Shown: positions 1-6,946 of the stretch, piece by piece
Layout: every line of letters begins with the position of its first letter
Position numbering within the stretch: the stretch's first letter is position 1
Assembly: GCA_023818995.1 (NCBI GenBank)
Contig: JAMWDA010000034.1
Span: 1 to 12,057 of the forward strand
Source of the DNA: Candidatus Omnitrophota bacterium
GTDB taxonomy: Bacteria > Omnitrophota > Gorgyraeia > Duberdicusellales > 4484-171
Direction of reading: 5' to 3'
Length of the DNA: 12,057 nucleotides
Notes under the pieces: model-generated
What the model was told of the DNA's origin: nothing
Database searches by the model: none
The model's input: only the letters and a program-made list of their open reading frames with translations
Position numbers and translations under genes: made by a program

Positions 1-1042
1 TAGTTTTGTTCTTCTCTAAAAAATCTCTAAACTTAATATACTTATCTTTAACCTTACCACTATCTATAAGTTGAGAGGCTAACTCTACCCCCTCCCTAAA
101 GTTAGCTACTTTACCAAGAAGATAGAAACAACAACTGGCATTAGCTAAAACAATATCTCTACAAGGGCCTCTCTTACCATCAAATATATCCATAATTATC
201 TTAGCACTATCTTGAACGGTTTTTGCTTCAATATCCTTTAATTTACAACGTTTTAAACCAAAATGGGAAGGGAAAATATTAAATTTATTAATTTTTCTTT
301 TATCTAAAAAAGCTACCTCAGTTCTACCCATAATCGACACTTCATCTTTAACCTTATCACCAAAAACGACGAAAGCTCTTTTTAAACCTAATCTCTTCAA
401 TACTCTAACCATCTTATAAAGTAAATCTCTCCCTGATACACCTAAGAGTTGATAATCGGGTAAAGCCGGATTACATAAAGGTCCTACGATATTAAAGATG
501 GTTCTTACACCTATCTCTTTTCTTATAGATGCTACAGATTTAAATGCCTTGTGATATAAAGGAGCGTAAAGAAACCCTATCCCCAATTTTTTTATCGCTT
601 CCTCCATAACTTCTTTAGAAGCGTTTATATCTATCCCTAAAGCTTCTAAAACATCTGCACTTCCTGAAGAAGAAGAAATAGCTCTATTACCATGTTTAAC
701 TACCTTTATGTTAGCACTACTTACTACAAATGCCACAGCAGTGGAAATATTGAATTTTTCTACCCCAGAACCTCCTGTACCACAAGTATCTACTACTGGC
801 TCCTCCGTATCCACACCTAACAAGCCTTCTCTTACGTTTATCTTTTCTGCTTTTTCTCTGGCTACAAGAGAAGCTCCTAAAATCTCCTCTTCTTTTTCCC
901 CTTTCATCTTCAATCCTATTAGGAAGGAAGCTATAAGAACACCAGATACTTTGTTTTCTAATATTTCTAGAAAAACTTTCTCTGCCTCTTCAACACTTAA
1001 ATTTTTACCTACTACAATCTTCTTTATCGCCTCTTCAATCAT
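1..1042 (-). CDS. trpD: Anthranilate phosphoribosyltransferase TrpD, 3' end cut by the window edge
   Basis: TrpD transfers the phosphoribosyl group of PRPP to anthranilate, the second step of tryptophan synthesis in the cytoplasm. The frame begins with ATG at 1042 and stays open for 347 codons to the left edge. The family is usually about 335-345 residues, so only the last few residues and the stop codon are missing. Visible family motifs are an N-terminal helical region (1-70), the PRPP-binding GTGGSG at 88-93 (GTGGDG is more usual), FNIST at 97-101, KHGNR at 116-120 followed by a serine-rich SSSSGSADVLEALG, Arg174 in the segment leading to RTIFNIVGPLCNPA (180-193), and the metal-binding Asp233-Glu234 pair. 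The start codon overlaps the trpG stop as ATGA, and no Shine-Dalgarno is evident, so translation is probably coupled to trpG. The frame is intact with no frameshift. A related phosphoribosyltransferase such as thymidine phosphorylase is unlikely given the trpG neighbour and TrpD-specific motifs. Confidence 0.95.
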   Translation of the reverse strand, partial: MIEEAIKKIVVGKNLSVEEAEKVFLEILENKVSGVLIASFLIGLKMKGEKEEEILGASLVAREKAEKINVREGLLGVDTEEPVVDTCGTGGSGVEKFNISTAVAFVVSSANIKVVKHGNRAISSSSGSADVLEALGIDINASKEVMEEAIKKLGIGFLYAPLYHKAFKSVASIRKEIGVRTIFNIVGPLCNPALPDYQLLGVSGRDLLYKMVRVLKRLGLKRAFVVFGDKVKDEVSIMGRTEVAFLDKRKINKFNIFPSHFGLKRCKLKDIEAKTVQDSAKIIMDIFDGKRGPCRDIVLANASCCFYLLGKVANFREGVELASQLIDSGKVKDKYIKFRDFLEKNKT

Positions 1043-1605
1043 AAATATAAAAAATTCTTTAAAATGGCTTTTCCTTCTGAGGTAAGAATAGATTCGGGGT
1101 GAAACTGCACGCCAAACAAAGGATAACCTTTTAATTTTACTCCCATTATTATACCATCATCTGTCTCAGCATTAATTATTAAGTTGGGAGGTAAATTTTT
1201 TCTTTCTATAACTAAAGAATGGTAACGGGTAGCAAGAAAGGGATTAGGTATTCCTCTAAAAATATCTTTATTATTATGGTATATCAAAGACACTTTACCA
1301 TGCATTACCTTAGGAGCTTTTACTATTTTACCTCCCATAAAATGACCGATACACTGGTGTCCTAAACATACACCTAAAATAGGAACCTTCTTATAAAAAT
1401 GAGCAATTACTTCACAACTAATTCCTCCCAAAGTATCCGGTCTACCCGGACCAGGAGAAATGATTATTCTCTCAGGATTTATCTTTTCTATCTGAGAAAT
1501 AGTAATCTTATCATTCCTATAGACACAAGTATCTGCTCCTAATTCTTCTACATATTGAACGAGATTGTAAGTAAAAGAATCGTAGTTATCAATAACTAAG
1601 ACCAT
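1039..1605 (-). CDS. trpG: Anthranilate synthase glutamine amidotransferase subunit TrpG (possibly shared with folate synthesis as PabA)
   Basis: A class I glutamine amidotransferase of 188 residues, the usual length for TrpG/PabA. It hydrolyses glutamine and passes ammonia to the chorismate-using partner TrpE, or to PabB in folate synthesis. The N-terminal IDNYDSFTYNL, the oxyanion PGPGRP at 51-56, the nucleophile Cys80 in GVCLGHQ, MHGK at 101-104, RYHSLV, and the catalytic His169 and Glu171 in HPES complete the triad, so it should be active. It starts 13 bp after the murA stop without a clear Shine-Dalgarno and overlaps trpD by 4 bp. No trpE is present upstream, so its partner subunit must be encoded elsewhere, perhaps beyond the left edge. 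The sequence alone cannot separate a dedicated TrpG from a dual-use TrpG/PabA; adjacency to trpD favours the tryptophan role. Confidence 0.94.
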   Translation of the reverse strand: MVLVIDNYDSFTYNLVQYVEELGADTCVYRNDKITISQIEKINPERIIISPGPGRPDTLGGISCEVIAHFYKKVPILGVCLGHQCIGHFMGGKIVKAPKVMHGKVSLIYHNNKDIFRGIPNPFLATRYHSLVIERKNLPPNLIINAETDDGIIMGVKLKGYPLFGVQFHPESILTSEGKAILKNFLYL

Positions 1606-1618
1606 AAATTTAAGATTC

Positions 1619-2881
1619 TTAACTTTTTTCTCTCTTTATTTTCGCTCCCAAAATTTTAAGTTTTTCGTCCAGTTTCTCATACCCACGATCTAAGTGATAA
1701 ATTCTTAAAATTTCTGTTTTACCTTTAGCTACTAATCCAGCAATAACTAAAGCTGCTGAAGCTCTTAAATCAGAAGCCATAACCTCAGCACCTACAAGAT
1801 TTCTATTACCTTCTATTATAGCATAGGGGCCGCTACGTTGTATACGCGCTCCCATACGATTCAATTCGGAAACATGCATAAACCTATCAGGGTATATCTT
1901 CTCATTAACTAAAGATATTCCCTCGGCTAAACATAAAGCAACCATAAACTGTGCTTGTAAATCCGTAGGAAAACCGGGATAGGGTAAAGTGGTAATATTG
2001 GTTGGACTTAGTTTCTTACGAACATCTATATATATCTTGGAATCACTTACAGTAATATTTGCTCCAATCTTCTTTGCTGTTTCTATCACCGCTGTAAGAT
2101 GGAGAGGGTTAATTCCTGAAATAGTTAAAGAAGAACCTGTTGCTAAAGCGACAGCAATAAAAGTCCCTGCCTCTATACGGTCAGGAATGACTTTAAATTC
2201 TGCTCCTCCCAAAGACTTCACCCCTCTCACTCTTATTAAGTGTGTTCCTTCACCTTGAATATCTGCTCCCATCTTTTTCAAAAATAAAGCTAAGTCCACT
2301 ACTTCCGGTTCACAAGCAGCATATTCAATAGTGGTTTCACCTTCTGCTAACGTTGCTGCCATCAAAGTATTATCCGTAGCAAGCACGGAAGAACCAAATG
2401 CTCCTCCTAAAAAGATATGTGCACCACGTAACTTCTTAGCCTCACCTAAACAGTAACCTTTTTCAATATTTAGTTGTGCGCCTAACTCTCTTAAACCTTT
2501 AATATGCAAATCCACAGGTCTAACTCCAATTATACATCCCCCGGGAAAAGAAACTTTAGCTCTCTTCCTTCGAGCCAGTAACGGTCCCAATACACAAAAA
2601 GATGCTCGCATAGTTCTTACCAATCTATAAGGAGCAACGTATCCCCCTTTTTTAGGCTTCCTCTTTATTATTAAAACATCTCCTTCAAAAATAACCTCCT
2701 TCCCAAGAATATCTAATATCTTAATCATCGTCCTAACATCTGCTAAATCAGGAACCCCTATTATCTTACACTCTTCGTCGGTAAGAAGTGTAGCGGCCAT
2801 TATAGGTAAAGTTGCATTCTTTGACCCACTTACCTTAACCTCCCCTTTTAAAGAAGACTGATATACTACAAATTTATCCAT
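1619..2881 (-). CDS. murA: UDP-N-acetylglucosamine 1-carboxyvinyltransferase MurA
   Basis: MurA transfers enolpyruvate from PEP to UDP-GlcNAc, the first committed step of peptidoglycan synthesis in the cytoplasm. The 420-residue protein has the normal length and the inside-out alpha/beta barrel signature of the EPSP synthase family. Visible are Lys21-Asn22 in SGSKNATLPIM, Arg92, the flexible loop FPGGCIIGVRPVDLH with the catalytic Cys116, the general base Asp307 in PGFPTDLQAQ, and Arg399 in HLDRGYE. Cys, not Asp, at position 116 means the fosfomycin target cysteine is present, so intrinsic target-based resistance is not expected. A GAGGGAG ribosome site lies a few bases before the ATG. The gene follows prmC by 15 bp and precedes trpG by 13 bp, so it is likely co-transcribed with both. 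It shows a cell wall with peptidoglycan. Confidence 0.97.
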   Translation of the reverse strand: MDKFVVYQSSLKGEVKVSGSKNATLPIMAATLLTDEECKIIGVPDLADVRTMIKILDILGKEVIFEGDVLIIKRKPKKGGYVAPYRLVRTMRASFCVLGPLLARRKRAKVSFPGGCIIGVRPVDLHIKGLRELGAQLNIEKGYCLGEAKKLRGAHIFLGGAFGSSVLATDNTLMAATLAEGETTIEYAACEPEVVDLALFLKKMGADIQGEGTHLIRVRGVKSLGGAEFKVIPDRIEAGTFIAVALATGSSLTISGINPLHLTAVIETAKKIGANITVSDSKIYIDVRKKLSPTNITTLPYPGFPTDLQAQFMVALCLAEGISLVNEKIYPDRFMHVSELNRMGARIQRSGPYAIIEGNRNLVGAEVMASDLRASAALVIAGLVAKGKTEILRIYHLDRGYEKLDEKLKILGAKIKREKS

Positions 2882-2896
2882 ACTCCCTCTTTCCCT

Positions 2897-3709
2897 CTAC
2901 TTATTAACTTTAAGAATAACTCCTCTCCACTTAGAAGAATAATCTTTTATCCATTCTTCTACAAAGTACTTACCTACTCTTTTTAAAAATTCCTCTATTT
3001 TCCCTCTCTGTCTATATCCAAATTCTACTATAATAAACCTCTCATTTTTTAAATATCGCCATGCCTCATTTAATATCCTTCTAATAAATTTTAACCCATC
3101 CGCCCCCCCATCCAAAGCTATTCTTGGTTCATAATCTAATGAATCCTTAATATATTTACTTTCTACATAAGGTGGATTGGAAATAATCAAATCAAAAACA
3201 TTCTCTTTAAATCCTGCTAATAAATCCGCCCTTATTAGTTTTACAGGAACACGGTGATGTTCTATATTTACCTTGCCTATTTCCAAACTATTTTCACTTA
3301 TATCTGAGGCAAAAATTTTAACATAGTTTTCAACATATTTAGCAATAGAAACAGCAATATTAGCCGAACCACAACATAAATCAAGGATAAAGGAAAGTTT
3401 CTTAATTTTAATAAGTTCTAAAGCTTTCTCTACAATAACTTCTGTATCTTTTCGAGGTATCAATGTGGAAAAATTAACCTGAAAAGTAAAACCATAAAAT
3501 TCTTCCTGACCTAATAAATAGGCTAAAGGAATTCCTTTGATATACAAACTTTTTAAATAGTTAAGCTTATCCAACTGTTCGGCGTTTAGAAAATAATCGT
3601 CCACATAAACCCTAACCATATCCTTATGGAAAAGTAAGTTTATAAGATAAGCTAAATCGCTCCTTAAAAAATAATCTCTATTTTTTTCTACCCATTCTTT
3701 AAGTCTCAT
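2897..3709 (-). CDS. prmC: Peptide chain release factor N5-glutamine methyltransferase PrmC
   Basis: PrmC uses S-adenosylmethionine to methylate the glutamine of the GGQ motif in release factors, which raises termination efficiency. The 270-residue protein has an N-terminal helical release-factor-binding domain (about 1-75, ending in the typical PLAYLLGQEEFYG), then LIPRKDTE (83-90) and a Rossmann methyltransferase domain. The SAM motif I reads DLCCGSANIA (110-119), where DLGTGSG is more common; Asp136 is the likely SAM ribose acidic residue, and the catalytic NPPY is at 178-181. The gene lies 8 bp after prfA, which encodes its substrate RF1. There is no clear Shine-Dalgarno before the ATG at 3709, so coupling to prfA translation is likely. 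HemK is the older name of the same family. Stop is TAG. Confidence 0.95.
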   Translation of the reverse strand: MRLKEWVEKNRDYFLRSDLAYLINLLFHKDMVRVYVDDYFLNAEQLDKLNYLKSLYIKGIPLAYLLGQEEFYGFTFQVNFSTLIPRKDTEVIVEKALELIKIKKLSFILDLCCGSANIAVSIAKYVENYVKIFASDISENSLEIGKVNIEHHRVPVKLIRADLLAGFKENVFDLIISNPPYVESKYIKDSLDYEPRIALDGGADGLKFIRRILNEAWRYLKNERFIIVEFGYRQRGKIEEFLKRVGKYFVEEWIKDYSSKWRGVILKVNK

Positions 3710-3717
3710 CTTAAAAA

Positions 3718-4782
3718 TTATCTTAACTGAAGAACCTTTGCCCTTGATTCTTTTATTAGACTTTTAATTATTTCATCTAAATCGCCTTCAAGAATCTCTT
3801 CTAAACGGTATACTGTTAAATTTATACGATGGTCGGTAACTCTCCTTTCTGGGAAATTATAAGTTCTTATCTTTTCGCTTCTTTCACCTGTACCTATCTG
3901 TAATCTTCTCTCACGGGTGATCTTACTACTTTCTTCCTGCTTCATTTTATCTAATAATCTGGCTTTAAGTACACGCATAGCTTTCTCCCTATTTTTAATC
4001 TGTGAACGCTCATCCTGACAGGCTACAACTATACCTGTGGGTATATGGGTAATCCTCACTGCCGAATCTGTTCTATTAACATATTGCCCACCATGACCTC
4101 CTGCCCTATAAGTATCTATCCTTAACTCATTGGGGTCTATTTTCAATTCTATATTTTTAGGTTCAACTAAAACTGCCACTGTAACTGTAGAGGTATGAAT
4201 TCTTCCTCCCGCTTCAGTAACGGGAACTCTCTGCACCCTGTGAACACCGCTTTCAAATCTAAGATGCGAATAACAACCTTTTCCTTTAACAGAGAAAATA
4301 ATTTCTTTAAATCCTCCTATCTCTGTAGGATGGGAGCTTAAAACTTCCATGTGCCATTTTTTATTTTCAATATACCTTGAATACATCTTAAACAAATCAG
4401 CAGCAAAGAGAGCAGATTCTTCTCCTCCTGCTGCTGCTCTTATCTCTACAATAATATCCCTATCACTCTCCTCGTCATCCTCAAAAAAGATATCTTCGAT
4501 TCTCTCTTCAAGAGCCTTTATCTTACTATCAATCTTAATAATCTCCTCTTTAGCTAATTCTATTAATTCTTTTTCTTCTTCTTTGTTTTTAATAATTTCT
4601 TTTAAATGCTCCTTTTCCTTTAAATATCTATCTCTTTCGGAAATTATATCCATAATCTTACTAATAAAAGCAAACCGCTTAGTCAAACTCTGATACCTCT
4701 CTTTATCCTTAAATACTTCCTGAGAGGATAACTGTTGAGAAATACTAAAGTACTCCTCTTTAATCTTATCGTAATTAACCAT
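3718..4782 (-). CDS. prfA: Peptide chain release factor 1 (RF1)
   Basis: RF1 recognises UAA and UAG on the ribosome and triggers release of the finished protein. The 354-residue product has the usual length. Domain 1 (about 1-105) is helical and rich in Lys and Glu, with coiled-coil character at 50-98. The codon-recognition tripeptide is PVT at 187-189 in HRVQRVPVTEAGGRIHTST, fitting the PxT pattern of RF1 and not the SPF of RF2. The catalytic GGQ is at 231-233 within YRAGGHGGQYVNRTDSA. The C-terminal part has the expected RTYNFPERRVTDHRINLT block. The gene begins 14 bp after rpmE, with a weak AGGA ribosome site. The following gene, prmC, encodes the enzyme that methylates Gln233. Acidic residues cluster at 101-107 (EDDEESD), between the helical domain and the central core, as is common in the family. 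Confidence 0.97.
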   Translation of the reverse strand: MVNYDKIKEEYFSISQQLSSQEVFKDKERYQSLTKRFAFISKIMDIISERDRYLKEKEHLKEIIKNKEEEKELIELAKEEIIKIDSKIKALEERIEDIFFEDDEESDRDIIVEIRAAAGGEESALFAADLFKMYSRYIENKKWHMEVLSSHPTEIGGFKEIIFSVKGKGCYSHLRFESGVHRVQRVPVTEAGGRIHTSTVTVAVLVEPKNIELKIDPNELRIDTYRAGGHGGQYVNRTDSAVRITHIPTGIVVACQDERSQIKNREKAMRVLKARLLDKMKQEESSKITRERRLQIGTGERSEKIRTYNFPERRVTDHRINLTVYRLEEILEGDLDEIIKSLIKESRAKVLQLR

Positions 4783-4796
4783 TTTCTTTATCCTAA

Positions 4797-5006
4797 TTAA
4801 GCATTTTCTCTTTTACCATACTTTTTAATAAATTTTTCTACCCTTCCTTCAGAATCTACGAATTTCTGTTTACCGGTGAAGAAAGGATGACATTTAGAAC
4901 AAATCTCTACATTAATCGTCTTTTTAGTAGAGCGTGTATGAATTACATTCCCACAAGCACACATAATTGTAGCAAACTCATACTTAGGGTGAATTCCTTC
5001 TTTCAT
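4797..5006 (-). CDS. rpmE: 50S ribosomal protein L31, zinc-binding type
   Basis: A 69-residue L31 of the large ribosomal subunit, which contributes to the contact between 50S and 30S at the central protuberance. The N-terminal [10 protein letters not shown] is typical. Four cysteines, Cys16 and Cys18 (CAC) with Cys36 and Cys39 (CSKC), form the zinc site that defines the C+ (RpmE) class as opposed to the zinc-free YkgM/RpmE2 class. The [12 protein letters not shown] segment is the family hallmark. The start is fixed by a perfect AGGAGG eight bases upstream of ATG. Position between rho and prfA is a common bacterial arrangement. It has its own candidate promoter at the end of rho, so it probably heads a second transcription unit with prfA, prmC, murA and trpGD. 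Confidence 0.97.
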   Translation of the reverse strand: MKEGIHPKYEFATIMCACGNVIHTRSTKKTINVEICSKCHPFFTGKQKFVDSEGRVEKFIKKYGKRENA

Positions 5007-5014
5007 TTTAATTA

Positions 5015-5020
5015 CCTCCT
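5015..5020 (-). promoter_or_regulatory. Ribosome binding site of rpmE
   Basis: Reads AGGAGG on the minus strand, fully complementary to the usual 16S 3' end, with 8 nt to the rpmE ATG. It is the strongest Shine-Dalgarno in the window together with that of glgA, as expected for an abundant ribosomal protein. It fixes the rpmE start. Confidence 0.85.
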
Positions 5021-5071
5021 TATATTTTAGCTATTTTTAACCCTATATTTAAACAATAAAAATAGAATTTA

Positions 5072-5101
5072 ATTATATCACAATTGTTTATTGAGAGTTA
5101 A
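5072..5101 (-). promoter_or_regulatory. Candidate sigma-70 promoter for rpmE and the genes after it, overlapping the rho stop codon
   Basis: On the minus strand TATAAT occupies 5077-5072 exactly. The rho stop codon TGA (5080-5078) immediately before it supplies the TG of a perfect extended -10, TGATATAAT. A 4-of-6 match to the -35, TTAACT, lies at 5101-5096 with an 18 bp spacer inside the rho coding sequence. The predicted start of transcription is near 5065, giving a leader of roughly 58 nt ahead of rpmE. This would let the L31/RF1 unit be expressed apart from rho. A TATAAT can occur by chance in AT-rich DNA, but the complete extended -10 and its placement in the largest gap between polA and trpD support a real promoter. 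Confidence 0.5.
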
Positions 5102-6331
5102 TAAAAATTCTACATTACTCTTTGTTTTAGATAGTTTTTCAATCAATAATTCTAAGGCTTCTGTAGAGCTTAAATCGTTTAATGCCTTCCTTAATATCCA
5201 AATACGTGGTAATTCATCTTGGTGAAAAAGGAGTTCCTCTCTCCGGGTGTTAGAACGTTTAATATCTATTGCTGGATATATTCTCCTTTGGAATATACTT
5301 CTATCTAAAGTAATTTCCATATTACCCGTTCCTTTAAATTCCTCAAAAATAACATCATCCATTCTTGAACCAGTATCCACCAATGCTGTAGCAATTATTG
5401 TCAAAGACCCTCCTTCCTCTAACGCTCTTGCCGCCCCAAAGAAACGCTTAGGTTTATGTAAAGCATTGGAATCTATTCCTCCTGAAAGAATTCTACCTGA
5501 ATGAGGCTCAACGAGATTATACGCTCTAGCTAATCGGGTAATACTATCTAAAAGTATCACTACATCTTTTTTATGTTCTGCTAGCCGTTTGGCTTTTTCT
5601 AATACTATCTCTGCTACTTTAACATGCCTATCCGCTGGCTCATCAAAAGTAGAACTTATCACCTCTCCTTTAACCATAGCTTTCATTTCTGTAACTTCTT
5701 CCGGTCTCTCATCGATAAGAAGCACTATCAGGATAACATCAGGATAATTCTTCATTATGGCATTAGCAATTTTCTGTAGAAGCACGGTCTTACCACTATA
5801 AGGAGGAGCAACGATTAAACCCCTTTGCCCTTTACCTATAGGACATAACAAATCGAGAATTCTTGTAGAAAGTTCCTCAGGAATAGTCTCTAAAATAAAT
5901 CTATCTTTAGGATAATGGGGGGTTAAGTTATCAAACAAAACTCTATTCCTAGATTGCTCGGGGTCCTCAAAATTCACTGCCTCTACTTTTAAAAGAGCAA
6001 AATATTTTTCATTGTCTTTAGGTGGCCTTATATGTCCACTAACAGTATCTCCATCCCTTAAGGCAAATTTTCTTATCTGTGAAGGAGAAATATAAATATC
6101 ATCCGGTGAAGGAAGATAGTTGTAGTTAAACGAACGCAAAAAGCCAAATCCTTCGGGCAGAATCTCTATAACCCCACTACCAAACATTAAACCTTCTTTT
6201 TCCGCCTGTGCCTGTAAAATCTTAAAAATAAGGTCTTGTTTCTTCAATCCACTTACACCATTGATGTTTAACTCCTTAGCGATCTTGTTCAACTCCGAAA
6301 TTTTCATCTCCTTAAGCGTTCCTATATCCAT
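5078..6331 (-). CDS. rho: Transcription termination factor Rho
   Basis: Rho is a ring-shaped hexameric RNA helicase that ends transcription at Rho-dependent sites. The 417-residue protein is of normal length. Residues 1-45 form the helical Rho N domain ([21 protein letters not shown]). Residues 51-118 form the cold-shock-like primary RNA site with EGFGFLRS and [14 protein letters not shown]. The ATPase core has Walker A at 176-182 (PPYSGKT, Lys181), [10 protein letters not shown] at 207-216, Walker B at 257-262 (VVILLD) followed by [10 protein letters not shown], and the GTGNMEI-LDR arginine region. Tyr178 sits where E. coli has Lys181. The start at 6331 is preferred to the in-frame ATG at 6307 because AAGGGGG precedes it at good spacing. 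The gene follows coaE by 4 bp. There is no long inserted linker between the Rho N and RNA-binding domains, unlike some lineages. Stop is TGA. Confidence 0.97.
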   Translation of the reverse strand: MDIGTLKEMKISELNKIAKELNINGVSGLKKQDLIFKILQAQAEKEGLMFGSGVIEILPEGFGFLRSFNYNYLPSPDDIYISPSQIRKFALRDGDTVSGHIRPPKDNEKYFALLKVEAVNFEDPEQSRNRVLFDNLTPHYPKDRFILETIPEELSTRILDLLCPIGKGQRGLIVAPPYSGKTVLLQKIANAIMKNYPDVILIVLLIDERPEEVTEMKAMVKGEVISSTFDEPADRHVKVAEIVLEKAKRLAEHKKDVVILLDSITRLARAYNLVEPHSGRILSGGIDSNALHKPKRFFGAARALEEGGSLTIIATALVDTGSRMDDVIFEEFKGTGNMEITLDRSIFQRRIYPAIDIKRSNTRREELLFHQDELPRIWILRKALNDLSSTEALELLIEKLSKTKSNVEFLLTLNKQL

Positions 6332-6335
6332 TCTT

Positions 6336-6929
6336 CTACCCCCTTTTTAATTCGTTCCATATTAAATCTATATTTTTCTTTAAAACATTTTTAGAATAAT
6401 CATTCCTTATAACAAAATGAGACCTCCTTCTTCTTTCTCTAAAAGGCAAAAAAAGTTTGAGCCGTTTCTCAGCAGCATATTGGCTAAGACCAAATCTCTG
6501 CTTAATTCTTTTCCAAAGTATTCTTTTAGAAATGTGAACTAAAATTACCTTATCAAACAGGGTTTCTAATTTTTTCTCAAAAAGTAAAGGCACCTCTGCT
6601 ACAAACACCCCTTTTTCTCTTCTTTTCTCTCTTACCCATCTTTTTAAATCCCTTATTATAAAAGGATGAACTATACTCTCTAATTTCTTAAGAGAATCAG
6701 GATCAGAAAAAACCATCTTAGCTAATCTTTTTCTTATCAACCTACCTTCTTTGTTGAACGCTTTAGGGAAATTACTCTTCACCCTTCTGTAGACGAGTGA
6801 GTGTTTATCTAAATAGTAGGTGTGTACAATATCATCCGAATTAAAAATCCCTGCACCCTTTCTTCTTAATAATCTTAAGACCGTGCTCTTACCACTACAT
6901 AAACTACCAGTTATGGCAATAACCGGCAT
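6336..6929 (-). CDS. coaE: Dephospho-CoA kinase
   Basis: CoaE phosphorylates the 3'-hydroxyl of dephospho-CoA with ATP, the last step of coenzyme A synthesis. The 197-residue protein fits the family length. The P-loop is GSLCSGKST at 8-16 with Lys14. The substrate-binding SDD at 31-33 stands where DAD is usual, followed by IVHTYY. His88-Pro89 (HPFI), EVPLLFE at 112-118 and the Arg-rich lid region around 140-170 follow the family plan. The C-terminal half is strongly basic ([14 protein letters not shown]). It starts 17 bp after glgA with GAGGAAA as ribosome site and ends 4 bp before rho. Placement beside polA and rho is seen in several bacterial groups and reflects co-expression more than a shared pathway. 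Confidence 0.93.
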   Translation of the reverse strand: MPVIAITGSLCSGKSTVLRLLRRKGAGIFNSDDIVHTYYLDKHSLVYRRVKSNFPKAFNKEGRLIRKRLAKMVFSDPDSLKKLESIVHPFIIRDLKRWVREKRREKGVFVAEVPLLFEKKLETLFDKVILVHISKRILWKRIKQRFGLSQYAAEKRLKLFLPFRERRRRSHFVIRNDYSKNVLKKNIDLIWNELKRG

Positions 6930-6946
6930 ATTTAATTTTCCTCAAC

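Noticed and set aside
708..1085. Plus-strand open frame of 125 codons
   Set aside because: Lies antisense to trpD and trpG, both with full family motifs on the minus strand. Its product is low-complexity, rich in Ser, Phe and Thr, as expected of a shadow frame.
1989..2258. Plus-strand open frame of 89 codons
   Set aside because: Antisense to the conserved core of murA, with no ribosome site or recognisable content.
4349..4693. Plus-strand open frame of 114 codons
   Set aside because: Antisense to prfA. Its Ser- and Ile-rich product mirrors the Glu/Lys-rich helical domain of RF1.
5007..5071. Possible riboswitch or L31 autoregulatory structure in the rpmE leader
   Set aside because: The leader is about 58 nt, very AT-rich, and shows no convincing stem or known L31 leader motif by eye. 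A covariance-model search would decide.
5247..5504. Plus-strand open frame of 85 codons
   Set aside because: Antisense to the highly conserved ATPase core of rho.
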